A stretch of DNA of 64,000 bases from Frankia sp. AgB32 (GTDB taxonomy: Bacteria > Actinomycetota > Actinomycetes > Frankiales > Frankiaceae), in the NCBI RefSeq assembly GCF_023243045.1, contig NZ_JALKFX010000017.1, forward strand, positions 1 through 64,000, in the 5' to 3' direction. The first letter of the stretch is position 1, and the number at the start of each line of letters is the position of its first letter. Below are positions 1 through 7,831 of this stretch, piece by piece. The notes below the pieces were generated by a model. That model did not search any database, was not told where the DNA came from, and worked only from the letters and a program-made list of their open reading frames with translations. The position numbers and the translations under genes were made by a program.

Positions 1-46
1 ACCGCGGCCGGACCCCGGGGCGCGGCCGCGGTCGCGGGGCCTTCGC

Positions 47-859
47 TCAGTCGGTCACCGCGTCGGCGGCGGTCGGGGTCGTGGCCGCGAGGCGGCGTAC
101 GCCGGCGAGCCAGCGGTCGGGGTCGGCGGCCTTGCGGGCCCAGTACTTCCCGACCTCGGGGTGCGGGAGGATGAGGAACCGCTCGGCCGCCAGCCCGTCG
201 ATCACCGCCGCCGCCACCTCCTCGGCTGTGATCACCGCGCCGGACGCGGCGACGATGGACGCCGCCGAGCGGCCCTCCCGCAGCGGGTCGAGCAGCAGCG
301 GCGTCGAGACCCCCAGCGGGCACACGACCGCCACCCTGATCCCGCGGTCCCCGTAGGTGACGGACAGCCACTCGGCCAGCGCCACCGCGCCGTGCTTGGT
401 CACGGTGTAGGGGGCGTCGCCGGGAGTGGTGAGCAGCCCGGCGGCCGAGGCCACGTTGAGCAGGCAGCCGCTGCCGCGTTCCAGCATCGACGGGAGCACC
501 GCCCGCGCCGCGTACACGTGGGCCAGCACGTTCACGGCGAAGCTCTGCTGCCACGCCGCCGTGTCGACCTCCACGCCGCCGCCCGCGAAGACACCGGCGT
601 TGGAACAGAACAGGTCGATCCGCCCGTGCTGGTCCAGGGTCCGTTCCACCAGCCCCGCCACGGCCGCCTCGTCGGTGACATCGGTGACGTCGGCGGTGGC
701 GGAGGCGCCGATGTCGGCGGCCACCGCCTCGGCGAGGGCCTTGTCCCGGTCGCTGACGACGACGGCGGCCGCGCCCTCGGCGGCGAAGCGCCGCGCCAGC
801 GCGGCGCCGATCCCACTGCCCGCGCCGGTCACGACGGTGACGGCATCACGCACGTCCAT
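47..859 (-). CDS. Short-chain dehydrogenase/reductase (SDR)
   Basis: NAD(P)-dependent oxidoreductase of the classical SDR family; the substrate cannot be read from sequence. The Rossmann motif TGAGSGIG is at residues 11-18, Asp37 after beta-2 favours NAD over NADP, SNAG is at 86-89, and the catalytic residues are Asn110, Ser138, Tyr151 and Lys155 (YTVTK). At 270 residues it is full length. It is the last of four closely packed minus-strand genes and its ATG lies 3 bases beyond the FAH-family stop codon, so it is probably co-transcribed with the amidohydrolase, cyclase and FAH genes. Oxidation of an alcohol intermediate of that route is an inference. Confidence 0.9.
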   Translation of the reverse strand: MDVRDAVTVVTGAGSGIGAALARRFAAEGAAAVVVSDRDKALAEAVAADIGASATADVTDVTDEAAVAGLVERTLDQHGRIDLFCSNAGVFAGGGVEVDTAAWQQSFAVNVLAHVYAARAVLPSMLERGSGCLLNVASAAGLLTTPGDAPYTVTKHGAVALAEWLSVTYGDRGIRVAVVCPLGVSTPLLLDPLREGRSAASIVAASGAVITAEEVAAAVIDGLAAERFLILPHPEVGKYWARKAADPDRWLAGVRRLAATTPTAADAVTD

Positions 860-862
860 CGT

Positions 863-1804
863 TCACACCCCCAGTCCGATGCGTCGCCGCCCCGCCGGGA
901 CCTCGACGGCCGCCGGGCCGGCGACCAGCCGATTCTCGATGAAGCCGAGCTCCTCGACGTCGATGCGCACGACGTCGCCCGCCGTCAGCCAGTCCGGCGC
1001 GGTGTCCGGGTGGGTCCGGCGGATCTCCGCCAGGCAGCCCGTGCCGCACGTCCCCGACCCGAGAACGTCCCCCGGGCGCACGACCGTGCCCCGGGAGGCG
1101 TGGGCGACGAGCTCGGCGAACGACCAGGACATGTTCGACGTGACGTCGCCGCCGGTGCGCACGCCGTTGAGGTGCACCTCGGTGCGCAGCGCCAGCAGCC
1201 CGTCCTCGACGCGGTCGGCGAGCTCGTCGGCGGTGACCAGCCACGGCCCGAGGGTGATCGCGGAGTCCTTCGACTTCGACGGGCCCATCGGGAAACGCAT
1301 CTCGCGGACCTGCAGGTCCCGTCCCGACCAGTCGTTGAAGATCGTGTAGCCGAGGATGTGGTCGGCGGCGGCCCGGGGCGTCAGGTCCGAGCCGGCCCTG
1401 CCCACGACGACGCCGACCTCGAGCTCGTAGTCGAACTCCCGGACCCGCGGCGGCATCCGGACGTCGGCGTACGGGGCGGTGATCGCCGCCGGGTTGGAGA
1501 AGTAGAACAGCGGCTCGTCGTACCACTCGTCCGGCACCGAGCCGGCGAGCTCCGCCAGGTGCCGCTCGTAGGTGAGGAAGTCCCGCACGCTCGGCGGCGC
1601 GAGCAGCGGCCCGAACGTCGCCGCCGCCGCGGGCACCGCGTCGCCGTGGCGCACCCGGCGCGCGACGTCGTCGAGGGCCTCCGCGCCGCCGTCGATGACC
1701 TGAGCCATGGTGGGGCCGCCGGCGTCGAGCAGGCGGATGACGTCGTCGTCGAGGACACCGACGCGGGGGCGGCCGTCCGTGTCCAGCAGGGTCGTCAGCC
1801 GCAT
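863..1804 (-). CDS. Fumarylacetoacetate hydrolase (FAH) family protein
   Basis: FAH-fold enzyme of 313 residues; the family hydrolyses C-C bonds of acylpyruvates or hydrates and decarboxylates 2-oxo acids using one Mg2+ or Ca2+. The family signatures are visible: FDYELEVG with metal-binding acidic residues near 125-130, NDWSGRDLQ, KSKDSAITLGPW and the C-terminal GSGTCGTGC. It sits between the cyclase gene (1-base gap) and the SDR gene in one operon. This is the pattern expected for late steps of aromatic ring-cleavage product degradation. The exact substrate is not predictable. A second, truncated FAH C-terminus lies at 6085-6381. Confidence 0.9.
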   Translation of the reverse strand: MRLTTLLDTDGRPRVGVLDDDVIRLLDAGGPTMAQVIDGGAEALDDVARRVRHGDAVPAAAATFGPLLAPPSVRDFLTYERHLAELAGSVPDEWYDEPLFYFSNPAAITAPYADVRMPPRVREFDYELEVGVVVGRAGSDLTPRAAADHILGYTIFNDWSGRDLQVREMRFPMGPSKSKDSAITLGPWLVTADELADRVEDGLLALRTEVHLNGVRTGGDVTSNMSWSFAELVAHASRGTVVRPGDVLGSGTCGTGCLAEIRRTHPDTAPDWLTAGDVVRIDVEELGFIENRLVAGPAAVEVPAGRRRIGLGV

Positions 1805-1805
1805 G

Positions 1806-2804
1806 TCACTTCACCGCCACGGGGTTGACCGGGGAGCCGACCGCGCCGGTGAACGGCAGCGGCTGCGCGGCGAGGAGGAACTCGTGGACGCCGTCGCGGG
1901 CACAGTCGGCGGCCAGCTCGTCGAGATCCCACATCTCGCCGAGGAGCAGCCCGAGGTGCGGCAGCGCCACCTGGTGCAGGGGTTGCATGGCGCCCGGCCA
2001 CTCGTTGGGCCGGACCTCCACCCCCCAGGTGTCGGTGGCGATGGCGGCGACCTCGGTGTCGTGCAGCCAGCCGAGGGTCTCGAACGACAGGCCCGGCGCG
2101 GGCCCGCCGGCGTAGGCGCCCCAGCCGTCACCGGCGGTGACGCCGCGCCGGGCCCGGGTGAGCTGACCGGTGCGGATCAGCAGGATGTCGCCGCGGCCCA
2201 CGGCCGAGGTCGGTCCCTGCCTCTCGATCGTCTCCCGCAGCTCGACGCTGGTGATCGCGAAACCGTCCGGGAGTTCGCCGTCGTTGCCGAAGGCCCGGCC
2301 GACGTCGAGCAGCACCCCGCGGCCGACCAGGGGCGCGGCGACATGCTGGATGCCGGTGACGAGATCGCCCTCGCTGGTGACGGTCTCGCGGGCGACCCGG
2401 CCGTTCCACGCGACACCGTGGTCGAAGCAGTGGCCGAGGCCGTCCCACTGGGTGCTGCACTGCAGCGGCATGAACACCATGTCGTCCGCGACCGACAGCC
2501 CGTGCGGCAGCCCCATCTGCTCGGCGGTGTCCATCCCCGTCGAGCTCATGGTGTGCACGGGGTTGACCCGGCGCTTCCAGCCGAACTGCGGGCCGTTCTC
2601 GTCGAAGGGCAGGGACAGGCTGAACGACCGGCCGTGGCGCGCGAGCCCGGCGGCCGCGGCACGTAAGGACTCGTCGAGGAAGTTCACGGTGCCGCGGGCG
2701 TCGTCGGTGCCCCAGCGGTTCCAGTTGCTGAAACGCTTCGCGGACGCGGCGATGGCCGCCTCCGGATCGGTGCCGAACTCGGCGGTGATGTCGTGCGTCG
2801 TCAT
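1806..2804 (-). CDS. Cyclase family protein (kynurenine formamidase-like fold)
   Basis: Protein of 332 residues in the cyclase/KynB superfamily, metal-dependent hydrolases acting on amides or cyclic esters. The metal-site region reads CSTQWDGLGHCFDHG, a known variant of the HxGTHxDxxxH motif in larger actinobacterial members. The frame stays open far upstream, but the start is fixed by an ATG at 2804 that overlaps the upstream amidohydrolase stop as ATGA. That implies translational coupling. Substrate is unknown; ring opening of a lactone or lactam intermediate in this operon is plausible. Confidence 0.85.
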   Translation of the reverse strand: MTTHDITAEFGTDPEAAIAASAKRFSNWNRWGTDDARGTVNFLDESLRAAAAGLARHGRSFSLSLPFDENGPQFGWKRRVNPVHTMSSTGMDTAEQMGLPHGLSVADDMVFMPLQCSTQWDGLGHCFDHGVAWNGRVARETVTSEGDLVTGIQHVAAPLVGRGVLLDVGRAFGNDGELPDGFAITSVELRETIERQGPTSAVGRGDILLIRTGQLTRARRGVTAGDGWGAYAGGPAPGLSFETLGWLHDTEVAAIATDTWGVEVRPNEWPGAMQPLHQVALPHLGLLLGEMWDLDELAADCARDGVHEFLLAAQPLPFTGAVGSPVNPVAVK

Positions 2805-3841
2805 CGCTGCGCTCCAGGGACGGTGAGATCGAGAGGGACGGTGAGACCGAGCAGCCGCGCGGCGTTGGCGCCGCGGATCGCCTCGGTGGTGGCGGGGTCG
2901 AGTCCGGCGGCCTCCAGGCGGTCCACCGGATCCTCGACCCCCATGTCGAAGGGGTAGTCGCTGCCGAGGGTGACCTGGCCGGCGCCCATGACCCGGACCA
3001 GGTGCCGCAGCTGGTCGGGGTCGTAGACCAGGGAGTCGACGAAGGTGCGGCGCAGCAGCGCCGACGGCGGCTCGGCGGTCGTGCGGGCATCCGCGTGGCG
3101 CACGGCCCAGGCATGGTCGGCGCGCACGACGTAGCTGGGCAGGTAGCCGCCGCCGTGCGCCGACCAGATCCGCAGGTCCCGGTGGCGTTCCAGAACGCCC
3201 GAGAACAGCAGGCGGGACAGCGCGAGCGCCGTCTCGGTCGGGTTGCCGACGCTGTTGAACAGGTAGTAGGCGTTGAGCCGCTCGCCGAGCGTGCAGCCCC
3301 ACGGATGGATCAGGACGGCCGCGCCGAGCCGCTCCGCCGCCGCCCAGAACTCCGCCAGCGACGGGTCGTCGAGCTCGCGGCCCGGCCCGGCGGACGTGGA
3401 GATCTGCACCCCGCGCATCCCCAGCTCGCCGACCGCCGTCTCCAGCTGGCGCACCGCCAGGTCGGGATGCTGCAGTGCGACGGTGCCGATGGGCAGCAGC
3501 CGGGCGGGGTCCTTCGCGCAGAAGGTCGCGACGGACTCGTTGCTCGCCGCCACGATCCGCTCGGCCAGCTCCCGGTCGGCCCAGGCGTGCGGCAGCGGCA
3601 CGGCGCTCACCGCCTGGATGTCGACCCGCGCGGCGTCCATGGCCGCGAGCCGCGGCTCCAGGTCGGTGAGTCGCGGCGCGAGCTCGCCGATGAGCGCCAG
3701 GTTGGCCCGCAGCGACGCGGGGCCGAGTGTGGCCGCGTCCACCGCGCGCTGGCCTCCGAGCCCCGGGTGGCCCTCGATCAGGGCGTCGACCTCGGGGACG
3801 GCGACGTGCGCGTGGACGTCGATGGCGGGTACGGAGGGCAC
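2801..3841 (-). CDS. Amidohydrolase 2 family (ACMSD-like decarboxylase/hydrolase)
   Basis: TIM-barrel metalloenzyme of 346 residues from the family that includes aminocarboxymuconate-semialdehyde decarboxylase and gamma-resorcylate decarboxylase. DVHAHV at residues 8-13 supplies the HxH metal ligands, HPWG and SAHGGGYLP carry later histidines, and GSDYPF carries the catalytic Asp. The start is GTG at 3841 behind an AAGGAG site. It is the promoter-proximal gene of the four-gene operon and is transcribed divergently from the LysR regulator. The likely reaction is non-oxidative decarboxylation or hydrolysis of a ring-cleavage product. This is family inference, not proof. Confidence 0.85.
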   Translation of the reverse strand: MPSVPAIDVHAHVAVPEVDALIEGHPGLGGQRAVDAATLGPASLRANLALIGELAPRLTDLEPRLAAMDAARVDIQAVSAVPLPHAWADRELAERIVAASNESVATFCAKDPARLLPIGTVALQHPDLAVRQLETAVGELGMRGVQISTSAGPGRELDDPSLAEFWAAAERLGAAVLIHPWGCTLGERLNAYYLFNSVGNPTETALALSRLLFSGVLERHRDLRIWSAHGGGYLPSYVVRADHAWAVRHADARTTAEPPSALLRRTFVDSLVYDPDQLRHLVRVMGAGQVTLGSDYPFDMGVEDPVDRLEAAGLDPATTEAIRGANAARLLGLTVPLDLTVPGAQR

Positions 3842-3961
3842 CGGTTCACTCCTTGCGGGTCGGCGGGGGGGACGGGCGAACAGCCCCGGGGCAAACGGGA
3901 TTTGACAGTCGCTTCCTCACGTTTCAGGGTGTGACCGGCATCACCGAGTTGTGGAGGGTCT
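3842..3961. promoter_or_regulatory. Divergent promoter/operator region between amidohydrolase operon and LysR gene
   Basis: The 120-base gap separates divergent genes, a common LysR arrangement. It contains the palindrome GTGA-N6-TCAC at 3931-3944 and a TTGACA hexamer at 3902-3907 on the plus strand, with no convincing -10 at standard spacing. The palindrome is the best candidate LysR site. The ribosome binding sites AAGGAG (for the minus gene) and GGAGG (for the plus gene) lie at its edges. Confidence 0.45.
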
Positions 3962-4906
3962 GTGAATCTTGGACAGCTGGATCTGAACCTGCTGGTCGTG
4001 CTCGACGCGCTGTTACGCGAGAAGAACGTGACCCGGGCGGCGGAAAGCCTGCACCTGTCCCAGCCCGCCACCAGCACGGCGCTGGCCCGCCTGCGGCGCA
4101 CCCTCGGCGACGAGCTGCTCCGCCGCAACGGCCGCTACCTGGAGCTCACGCCGCGCGCGGAGTCGCTCATCGCACCGGTGCGGGAGGTGCTGGCGACCAT
4201 CGAGCAGACGATCGTCCGGCCGCGGACCTTCGAGCCCCTCACCGACTCGCGCCATTTCGCGGTCATCGGCAGCGACTACATCGGCACGACCCTGCTGCGG
4301 CCCCTGATCGCCCGCCTCGTCGGGCTCGCCACCGGGCTGCAGGTCGACGCCGCCCCGATCGGCGTGCGCTTCGTCGAGGCGCTCAACCGCGACGAGGTCG
4401 ACATCGCGATCCTGCCCGACCGGATCGTCGGCGCCGGCGCGCTCCCGGACTGCTCGCGTCGGCCCGTCATCCTCGAACGGTTCGTCGGCGTGGTGTGGCG
4501 CGAGCACCCGCACGCCGGCGACCGTCTCACCGCCGACCTGCTGGCCCACTCGCCCTATCTCGGCTATGTCGCGTCGGGCGCGCGTTGCCTCGTCGAAAGA
4601 GACCTCGACGCCGCCGGCTGCCCGCGCCGGGTCGCGGCGACCTCCAGCAGCATGGTGACCATGGCCTTCCTCCTCGCCGGCACGGACCTGGTGGCGCTGC
4701 TGCCGGAACGGCTGGCCCGCCGGGTCGCGGCGGCGGCGGAGATCCGCATCCTGGAGCCCGAGATGCCGCTGCCGCCGTTGCGCGAGTCGGCGTTCTGGCA
4801 CGCGCGCCGCGACCGGGACCCGGGGCATGTCTGGCTGCGCCAGCAGCTGTTCGCGGTCGCCCGCGACGAGTTCCCGGACGCCGACGGCGGAGCCGTGGCG
4901 GCGTGA
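3962..4906 (+). CDS. LysR-family transcriptional regulator (NodD/NahR-like)
   Basis: DNA-binding regulator of 314 residues with the N-terminal winged helix-turn-helix of LysR proteins (LDLNLLVVLDALL, then AAESLHLSQPATSTALARL at about 25-45) and a C-terminal effector-binding domain. The pattern (LDLNLL start, PLxxxRHFAVIGSDY region) resembles the NodD/NahR branch, which often senses aromatic compounds. The start is GTG at 3962 with GGAGG four bases upstream. It is divergent from the amidohydrolase-cyclase-FAH-SDR operon, which it most likely controls. Effector unknown. Confidence 0.9.
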   Translation: MNLGQLDLNLLVVLDALLREKNVTRAAESLHLSQPATSTALARLRRTLGDELLRRNGRYLELTPRAESLIAPVREVLATIEQTIVRPRTFEPLTDSRHFAVIGSDYIGTTLLRPLIARLVGLATGLQVDAAPIGVRFVEALNRDEVDIAILPDRIVGAGALPDCSRRPVILERFVGVVWREHPHAGDRLTADLLAHSPYLGYVASGARCLVERDLDAAGCPRRVAATSSSMVTMAFLLAGTDLVALLPERLARRVAAAAEIRILEPEMPLPPLRESAFWHARRDRDPGHVWLRQQLFAVARDEFPDADGGAVAA

Positions 4907-4932
4907 GGCCGCCGGCCGTGACCCGGGGGCCA

Positions 4933-5095
4933 TCAGGCGGCCTGCCTGGTGAGCGCGGCGATGCGGCCCATGAGTGCCGGAACGTCCGCCCTGCTCGTGG
5001 GTCAGCCGCCAGCGCGCGAGCTGGGTCGAGGCCGCGACGACGGCCGCACCCGCGGTGCCGGCCCCCACGACCAGGACGCTGTCCACAGCGGACAC
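4933..5095 (-). pseudogene. Remnant of an FAD-dependent oxidoreductase
   Basis: From the ATG at 5095 the first 25 codons encode an FAD/NAD-binding start (SVLVVGAGTAGAAVV). The dinucleotide-binding fold is then lost. Near 4985 a shift into another frame gives VPALMGRIAALTRQAA and a TGA at 4933-4935, which looks like the tail of such an enzyme. Only about 55 codons of an expected 400-550 remain. I read it as a large internal deletion with a frameshift. It lies immediately upstream of nothing intact on its strand and flanks the VOC gene. Confidence 0.5.
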
Positions 5096-5149
5096 CTCAG
5101 GACTCCTTCATCGGCGGGCAGGAAACGGACCGCGCACTGCGCCGCGGGT

Positions 5150-6088
5150 TCACAGGGGCGGCGCGACGAACACGCCGCGGTCGGGATCGTTGAAGCTTTC
5201 CTTCGCCAGCTGTTCGTCGAACGGGTTCGCCGTCCCCCACTGGTCCTGGTTCTGCTCCTGCGAGACGTCGTAGACGGTGGGATGCCAGCGGTCCTCGTCG
5301 ACGACATCCAGCTCGGTGGTGTATTCGACCGTGTTGCCGTGCGGATCGAGAAAGTAGCTGAAGGTGTTGTCGCCGGCCATGTGCCGGCCCGGACCCCAGA
5401 TCATCCGGGTTCCGGCGCGCAGTGCCCGGCCCGTTCCGCGCATGTACTCGTCCAGGCCGCGCAGCTCGAAGGAGGCGTGGTGCAGCGAGACGTGCGGGCC
5501 CTTGGCGATGGCCAGGCTGTGATGCTGCGGACTGCAGCGCATGAACTTCATCAGGTCACCGGCGTACGGGTGGGAGAGCTCGTCGGACAGCGCGAAACCG
5601 AGATGCTGTTCGAAGAACGCCTGGGTGCGCGCGATGTCGGGGGAGTTGACGACCACGTGGGAAAGGCGGACCGGAATGGACTCCCCTTCCTCGATCGCGC
5701 GGTGCTGGCGGGTCGCGACGTCGGCGGAAACCTCGATGGTGCGGCCGTCGACGTCGAAGAAACGGAAACCGTAACCGCCGCCGGCGGTCGCCAGCGCGCC
5801 CGGCTCGTGAACGAGGTGGACGCCCGCGGCGCCGAGCCGTTCGGCGAGCGTATCGACGTCCGCCGGTGTCGCGGCGCCGAACGCGAGAAGATCAAGGCGC
5901 TTCTCCGTGTCCCGGCGCAGCCGCACGATGAACTGCTCGGGCGATCCCTCGGCGGCGAGAAACGCGACGCCGTTGTCCTGTGCGACCGGGGTGAGGCCCC
6001 ACACCGAGGTGAAGAAGTCGAGCTGGCGGTCGTAGTCGGGCACCGCGAGGGCGACGTGCCGCAGGTGCGTGATCAGGCGGGTGGTCAT
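5150..6088 (-). CDS. VOC-family extradiol dioxygenase-like protein
   Basis: Protein of 312 residues with two glyoxalase/VOC repeats, the layout of type I extradiol (catechol 2,3-) dioxygenases. The N-terminal repeat starts HVALAVPDYDR near residue 11. The C-terminal repeat carries the probable Fe ligands: His in LSHVVVNSPD near 144, His in SLHHASFEL near 200 and Glu in GNTVEYTTEL near 262. The ligand triad appears complete, so ring cleavage of a catechol is plausible. Its ATG at 6088 overlaps the TGA of the truncated FAH gene as ATGA, so it was once part of a longer operon. The substrate is not predictable. Confidence 0.8.
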   Translation of the reverse strand: MTTRLITHLRHVALAVPDYDRQLDFFTSVWGLTPVAQDNGVAFLAAEGSPEQFIVRLRRDTEKRLDLLAFGAATPADVDTLAERLGAAGVHLVHEPGALATAGGGYGFRFFDVDGRTIEVSADVATRQHRAIEEGESIPVRLSHVVVNSPDIARTQAFFEQHLGFALSDELSHPYAGDLMKFMRCSPQHHSLAIAKGPHVSLHHASFELRGLDEYMRGTGRALRAGTRMIWGPGRHMAGDNTFSYFLDPHGNTVEYTTELDVVDEDRWHPTVYDVSQEQNQDQWGTANPFDEQLAKESFNDPDRGVFVAPPL

Positions 6089-6381
6089 CGCCGGGTTCCG
6101 TTCTGCTCGAGCGCGCCGGCCTCGGCGACGCGGCGGTCGGACTGGGCGCCGAGGCCAGTGATGGTCGAGTTCATGACGTCGCCGGCGCGCGGCAGGCGTC
6201 CGCGTGGCAGGCCGTTGCCCGCGGGGCTGCCGGTCAGCACGAGGTCACCGGGCAGCAGCGTCGACACCGTCGAGCAGTACGCGACGATGCGGGCGACGAG
6301 CGCCGGAAAAGGGCCGCCGCCGGGATCGGCGAGGCGGGCCAGTGCCCACGGCCCCGCATGGTCGATCGTCGGGACAGACAT
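6085..6381 (-). pseudogene. Truncated FAH-family C-terminal fragment
   Basis: Only the C-terminal third of a fumarylacetoacetate hydrolase-family protein can be recognised. LVARIVAYCSTVSTLLPGDL followed by TGSPAGNGLP and GDVMNSTITGLG match the conserved LIAYxSxxxTLxPGDxxxTGTPAGxG end of the family. Upstream residues show no FAH homology and the metal-binding N-terminal motifs are missing. An ATG at 6381 could start a 98-residue product, but this would lack the active site. The stop overlaps the VOC start (ATGA). It was probably the partner hydrolase for the extradiol product before 5' deletion. Confidence 0.6.
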
Positions 6382-6588
6382 CACGATCGCGTCGACTCCT
6401 TCGTTGGGCGCGTCACCACGTGTCGCCTCGCCAGGATTTGCCGACAACGGTCTCCGGCGGAAACTCGCGCTGTGAATACCGGCAATCGACGCGACGAATA
6501 TCCGCCCTTCTCTTGACGTCCCGCCGGGGGGCGGACAGTGTTCTTCCCACAGTGGCGCTCGCCGCTGTTTCACCGATGAGGTGCCATC

Positions 6589-7800
6589 ATGAGCAGCGCA
6601 ACCAGTTCGACCGCGCCCGCCGGTCGGGTCGCGGTCCTGGGCGCCGGCCCCGCGGGTATGGCGGCGGCGCTCGGCGCGATCAGGTCCGGGCACGTTGTCG
6701 TCGTCTACGAGCGTTACCGCGAGGCCCGTCCGGCCGGGAGCATTCTGAATCTCTGGCCACCGCCGCTGAAGGCGTTAGAATTACTCGGCGCCGATATCCA
6801 CGATCTCGGCGCGCCGACGGACTCGCAGTTCCGCAATGCGCGGGGCAGGGTGCGGGTGGACGTGAAGCAGGACGAGGCGGTCCGGGCCGCCTACGGCGGT
6901 GGATTCATCGGCCTGTTGCGACCCGAGCTCTACGAGCGGATGCTGAACGCGCTTCCGCCGGGGGTCATCCGGTTCAACCAGCAGGTGGTCGGCATCGCGC
7001 AGGACGAGCGCGCCGTCACCCTCACGTTCGACGACGGCACGACCGCCGAGCACGATGTGCTGGTCGGCGCCGACGGTATCGATTCACTGGTGCGCCGCAC
7101 GCTCTGGGGTGACGCGCCGAAACGCGAGCACCGTTTACATGTCTTCGGCGGCTTCACCTTCGCCGACGTCGCCGGCGTCGAACCAAACATGTGCGTCATC
7201 AGCCACGGCCGTACCGTCCAGGGCAGCTGGACGTCGATTCGGCACCAGGGCCGCGACGGCCACCAGTGGTGGGTCCTCACCGCCACCGACCCCGACGCTC
7301 CGGCGCCGCCGGATCTGCGGGCCGCGGCGGTCGGGCTCGCCGCGCAGTTCCCGGCGCCGCTGTCCGGGCTGGTCGCGGCTACCGAACCGGCCGATGTGCA
7401 GCGCTGGGTGCTGCGCGACCGCAAGCCGCTCAAGCAGTGGTCGAAGGGCCGCATCACGCTGGCCGGCGATGCCGCGCACGCGACCTCGCCGTACGCCGCC
7501 TACGGCGCCGGGATGTCCATCGAGGACGGCTACTTCCTCGGCCGCGCGCTGCGCGGCGTCGACCTCACCGACCACGCGGCCGTGCGTGCCGCGCTGCAGT
7601 CCTACGAGGATCCGCGCAAGCCGCACACCGCGCGCCAGGTCCAGCAGGCGTGGATGCTCGGGAAGGTCTTTCACCACGCCCCCGCGCCGCTGCGCCCGAT
7701 CCGCGACCTCATCTTCGACCACACGCCCTTCCTGCAGAAGGTCGTCGGCGACAGCAACCCGCGAGCGATCAACCGGCAACTCGCCCTGATCGGCGACTGA
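6589..7800 (+). CDS. FAD-dependent monooxygenase (class A flavoprotein)
   Basis: Flavoprotein hydroxylase of 403 residues. VAVLGAGPAGMAAALGA near 14-30 is the FAD-binding GxGxxG fold, VGADGIDSLVRR near 158 is the DG motif, and GDAAHATSPYAAYGAGMSIED near 297 is the GD motif with the flavin-binding helix. The start ATG follows GAGGTGCCATC. This family hydroxylates aromatic or related substrates with NAD(P)H and O2. It is divergent from the VOC/FAH remnant operon and convergent with the large kinase gene. Upstream 6382-6588 holds no gene that I recognise. The substrate is unknown; hydroxylation to a catechol for the VOC enzyme is an inference. Confidence 0.85.
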   Translation: MSSATSSTAPAGRVAVLGAGPAGMAAALGAIRSGHVVVVYERYREARPAGSILNLWPPPLKALELLGADIHDLGAPTDSQFRNARGRVRVDVKQDEAVRAAYGGGFIGLLRPELYERMLNALPPGVIRFNQQVVGIAQDERAVTLTFDDGTTAEHDVLVGADGIDSLVRRTLWGDAPKREHRLHVFGGFTFADVAGVEPNMCVISHGRTVQGSWTSIRHQGRDGHQWWVLTATDPDAPAPPDLRAAAVGLAAQFPAPLSGLVAATEPADVQRWVLRDRKPLKQWSKGRITLAGDAAHATSPYAAYGAGMSIEDGYFLGRALRGVDLTDHAAVRAALQSYEDPRKPHTARQVQQAWMLGKVFHHAPAPLRPIRDLIFDHTPFLQKVVGDSNPRAINRQLALIGD

Positions 7801-7831
7801 CGCCCGCGGCCCGGCCACCCCGCGCATCGCG

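Noticed and set aside
161-1828. Long plus-strand open frame across the SDR and FAH genes
   Set aside because: Arg/His/Pro-rich shadow with no recognisable motif; both minus-strand genes have intact catalytic motifs.
2805-3302. N-terminal extension of the cyclase frame into the amidohydrolase gene
   Set aside because: The extension lies wholly inside the amidohydrolase coding region in another frame; the ATGA overlap at 2801-2804 fixes the start.
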